Positions 5,720-7,593 of a stretch of DNA of 7,593 nucleotides are shown piece by piece. Made by a program: the position numbers and the translations under genes. The number at the start of each line of letters is the position of its first letter. The stretch's first letter is position 1. The stretch covers positions 1 through 7,593 of the forward strand of contig JAJCXU010000601.1 of the NCBI GenBank assembly GCA_029263275.1. The letters are read 5' to 3'. Below the pieces are notes generated by a model. The model was not told where the DNA came from. It did not search any database and saw only the letters and a list, made by a program, of their open reading frames with translations. The DNA comes from Ilumatobacter sp. (GTDB lineage: Bacteria > Actinomycetota > Acidimicrobiia > Acidimicrobiales > Ilumatobacteraceae).

Positions 5720-7339
5720 ATGAAGCACACCCTTGCGCTGACGCTGTCCGTCGCGATGCTTGCTGCGGCCTGCGGCTCATCAACACCCGACTCGGCCGAC
5801 ACATCTCCCGCGGTGACAGTGGCGGCCACCGACCCGCCCGTCACCGAACCGTCGGCCACTGTTCCGCCGGTCTCGGAACCGACTGAAACCACGCCGCCGG
5901 CGACCGATCCCGCACCAACCCCCGACGTCGAGGTCTTCAGCGACGATGGCGAAGTCGGCGCGCGGGTCGGTGGTGATGAGGCCGTCAGCGATGTCTCGAT
6001 CAGGCTGCTCGACAGCTCGGAATGGCCGGATGAGGTCGCAGGCGGCGACAACGTCCCAGGCGTGAAGATCTATGAGCTCGAACCCGACGGTGCAACGTTC
6101 GAGGAACCTGTCGTCGTGACGCGCCGCCTCGACATCTCCGCATTCGACAGCCTCGGCCTCGGGCCTCGCGATGTGCCGCTCGTGACGATGCTGACGCAGA
6201 ACGACGACGGCACGTTCGAAATGCTCGACGACCTCAGTCTGTTACGCGTCGGCGATTCGCTCTTCGTCAGCGCCAGCACGACGCACTTCTCGCCGATCAT
6301 CATCAGCAACGAGAACAGGATGTTGCCCTACCTGCCGGGCGAGGGGCCCGACGGGCCGCCGCCGGTGGACCCGGGCGTCGAATTCTGGTTCGAGGGTGAG
6401 GATCGTGAAACAGAGGACTACTCCGATGTGATCAGGCAAACGATGGGTGAGGGCCCCGAGGTCATCCAGGTCGAACGTTGGTTGACCGCTGAGGAGGCTT
6501 CTGCGTATCTGCGGCAATTGATCGAGGATCAGATGAGGGGCGAGCCGGACTCGCCCGACGCTGAACCCACGCACATCCCGTTCGTCCCGGTCATCGAGGG
6601 TGGTGAACTCGACCCGGAGATCGAGGCACTCCTGGGTGGTGAGCCACTCGGCCCGATGCCCGCCCCGGGCCCAACTGCCGAAGAGGCGGGGGCCAGAGCG
6701 CAACGAACGGGTTCGTATCAGCCCTTCGTCCCGATCTCACTGGCTCCGAGTGCTGCGGTCTTCCTCGGCTCGGACCTCGGCACCTTCGAGCTGACCGTGG
6801 CGGTCATCGATCTGCTCATCCCGAGCGAGGAGTTGGACAGAATCATCGAGTCGATCCTCGAGGAGTATGGACCGATACTCGGACCGCCCGGCAGCTTCGA
6901 GTTCGCCGTGGAGGTGTTCCATCGGGCATTCGGCGTGTACCCATCGTCGGTCGCGAAGATCTATCGCGGGCTTCGTTTTGAGGACGAAGAGTTCGCGTAC
7001 TCCACCCTCTGGACCGATGATCCGCGCAACGGCGGGCAATTGGTGTCGATCGGCGAGTTGTTCCTCGAAGGCGACGACTACGTCGGCGAGACGGGGATCG
7101 ACTGCTTCTGCAGGTTCGTCGAGGCGCTCATCATCGCGAAGGAACGACTCGACGCCGATTTCCTCACGTCGGCCAACGGGGAAGAGCTCCGCAAACGCAT
7201 CGCTGCAGATCCGAGTGGTATTGGACTCTTCGTCGTCGCTCCTGAAGGGACCACCGAGGCACACCAGATCGAAGTCGGGTCGGCCGAGGGGTCACTCGGG
7301 GCACTGGTCGCCGTTGCGCTGGCGGCGATCATGGAGTGA
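5720..7339 (+). CDS. Large lipoprotein with Thr/Pro linker and ZU5-like domain
   Basis: This encodes a 539-aa protein with a signal peptide whose lipobox ends L-A-A-A-C at Cys18, so it is probably membrane-anchored on the outer face. Residues 25-69 are a Thr/Pro/Glu-rich linker of the kind that lifts domains off the surface. Residues 70-195 resemble a ZU5-like beta-sandwich: GATFEEPVVVTRRLDIS (from 124), a DDGTFE turn, and the closing THFSP (His189-Phe-Ser). After acidic, Pro-rich segments (about 205-335), a C-terminal region of some 200 residues is not recognised. It contains two acidic helices around SEELDRIIESILEEYGP and the pair Cys462-Phe-Cys464, the only cysteines besides the lipobox one. 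It ends in a weakly hydrophobic stretch. The ATG is firm: an in-frame stop lies at 5693-5695 and the signal peptide begins at once. There is no Shine-Dalgarno. Function is unknown; the linker and ZU5-like fold suggest protein interaction outside the cell. Confidence 0.88.
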   Translation: MKHTLALTLSVAMLAAACGSSTPDSADTSPAVTVAATDPPVTEPSATVPPVSEPTETTPPATDPAPTPDVEVFSDDGEVGARVGGDEAVSDVSIRLLDSSEWPDEVAGGDNVPGVKIYELEPDGATFEEPVVVTRRLDISAFDSLGLGPRDVPLVTMLTQNDDGTFEMLDDLSLLRVGDSLFVSASTTHFSPIIISNENRMLPYLPGEGPDGPPPVDPGVEFWFEGEDRETEDYSDVIRQTMGEGPEVIQVERWLTAEEASAYLRQLIEDQMRGEPDSPDAEPTHIPFVPVIEGGELDPEIEALLGGEPLGPMPAPGPTAEEAGARAQRTGSYQPFVPISLAPSAAVFLGSDLGTFELTVAVIDLLIPSEELDRIIESILEEYGPILGPPGSFEFAVEVFHRAFGVYPSSVAKIYRGLRFEDEEFAYSTLWTDDPRNGGQLVSIGELFLEGDDYVGETGIDCFCRFVEALIIAKERLDADFLTSANGEELRKRIAADPSGIGLFVVAPEGTTEAHQIEVGSAEGSLGALVAVALAAIME

Positions 7340-7360
7340 CGCCGCGAGGCCCCGGTGGGT

Positions 7361-7593
7361 TCAGGTCCGAAGTGCGCCGCTGCTGGCGCGCTTGGCCAGA
7401 ACGGTGGCCACGACGCGCCAGCCGACGAGAAACGTGCCAAGAAATGCTGTGGCCACGATGACGAATGATGTGGCAGTGCCGTCGTCGAACACCAGATTCC
7501 GGAGGACCATGCCGAGCGCGACAGTGGTTGCCCAGACTCGGATGCCGGTGCCGATCGTGTCGGGAGCGACCCACACGCGCCACACAATCCAGG
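7361..7593 (-). CDS. DUF3054 family membrane protein (5' partial, C-terminal part)
   Basis: About 77 codons are visible, and the frame stays open to the window edge, so the N-terminal part lies outside. The GTG at 7585 is internal rather than a start. The sequence matches the C-terminal half of DUF3054 proteins: a tryptophan-rich lead-in (VWRVWVAP), a first helix TTVALGMVLRNLVF, the conserved turn DDGTATSF, and a last helix VIVATAFLGTFLVGW followed by RVVATVLAKR. DUF3054 proteins are small actinobacterial integral membrane proteins of unknown function. The gene converges on the large lipoprotein gene, with 21 bp between their stop codons. Confidence 0.82.
   Translation of the reverse strand, partial: WIVWRVWVAPDTIGTGIRVWATTVALGMVLRNLVFDDGTATSFVIVATAFLGTFLVGWRVVATVLAKRASSGALRT

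Noticed and set aside
1..7593. Defence island, mobile element or CRISPR system
   Set aside because: I found no recombinase, nuclease, helicase, toxin or regular DNA repeat array; the patatin-like enzyme has no cyclic-nucleotide synthase next to it that would suggest a CBASS-type effector within this window.

Overview
The window looks like ordinary chromosomal DNA from a high-GC Gram-positive bacterium. Coding bias to G/C in third positions, several exported lipoproteins ending their signal in A-x-A-C, a surface protein with a sortase-like tail and a DUF3054-type membrane protein point to Actinobacteria. My guess is a marine or freshwater Acidimicrobiia (Ilumatobacter-like) genome, but that is inference from gene style, not from a marker gene. 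I see no rRNA, tRNA, CRISPR array, transposase, integrase or attachment site.

Layout. (1) 1-903 (+): the 3' end of a surface protein gene. It has a calcium-loop-like repeat domain, one VaFE-type (Thr-Gln ester bond) domain, a proline-rich stalk, a degenerate sorting motif and a membrane anchor. Its end overlaps the next gene by 118 bp, tail to tail. (2) 786-1541 (-): a 251-aa acidic lipoprotein of unknown function. (3) 1542-1710: a divergent intergenic region. (4) 1711-3219 (+): a secreted 502-aa parallel beta-helix protein with a 27-residue coil repeat and a Pro/Glu-rich tail. (5) 3267-3452 and 3468-4316 (+): a probable two-gene operon of a 61-aa two-span membrane protein and a patatin-like lipid acyl hydrolase. 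(6) 4340-5599 (-): a cytoplasmic serine hydrolase of the beta-lactamase/family VIII esterase fold. (7) 5600-5719: a short divergent control region with repeated CGATGAC motifs. (8) 5720-7339 (+): a 539-aa lipoprotein with a Thr/Pro linker and a ZU5-like domain. (9) 7361-7593 (-): the C-terminal part of a DUF3054 membrane protein.

Taken together, much of the window encodes the cell surface (surface protein, two lipoproteins, secreted beta-helix protein) plus two hydrolases that may act on lipids or esters. Apart from the membrane protein/patatin pair there is no clear pathway linking the genes. No stretch over 300 bases lacks a gene. Convergent genes nearly touch, and two starts carry a TANNNT hexamer 6-7 bases upstream, which suggests leaderless transcription. 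I did not find a convincing new multi-gene system. The best leads are the variant sorting signal with its long overlapping tail, the 27-residue beta-helix repeat, the leaderless promoters and the repeat-rich divergent control region.
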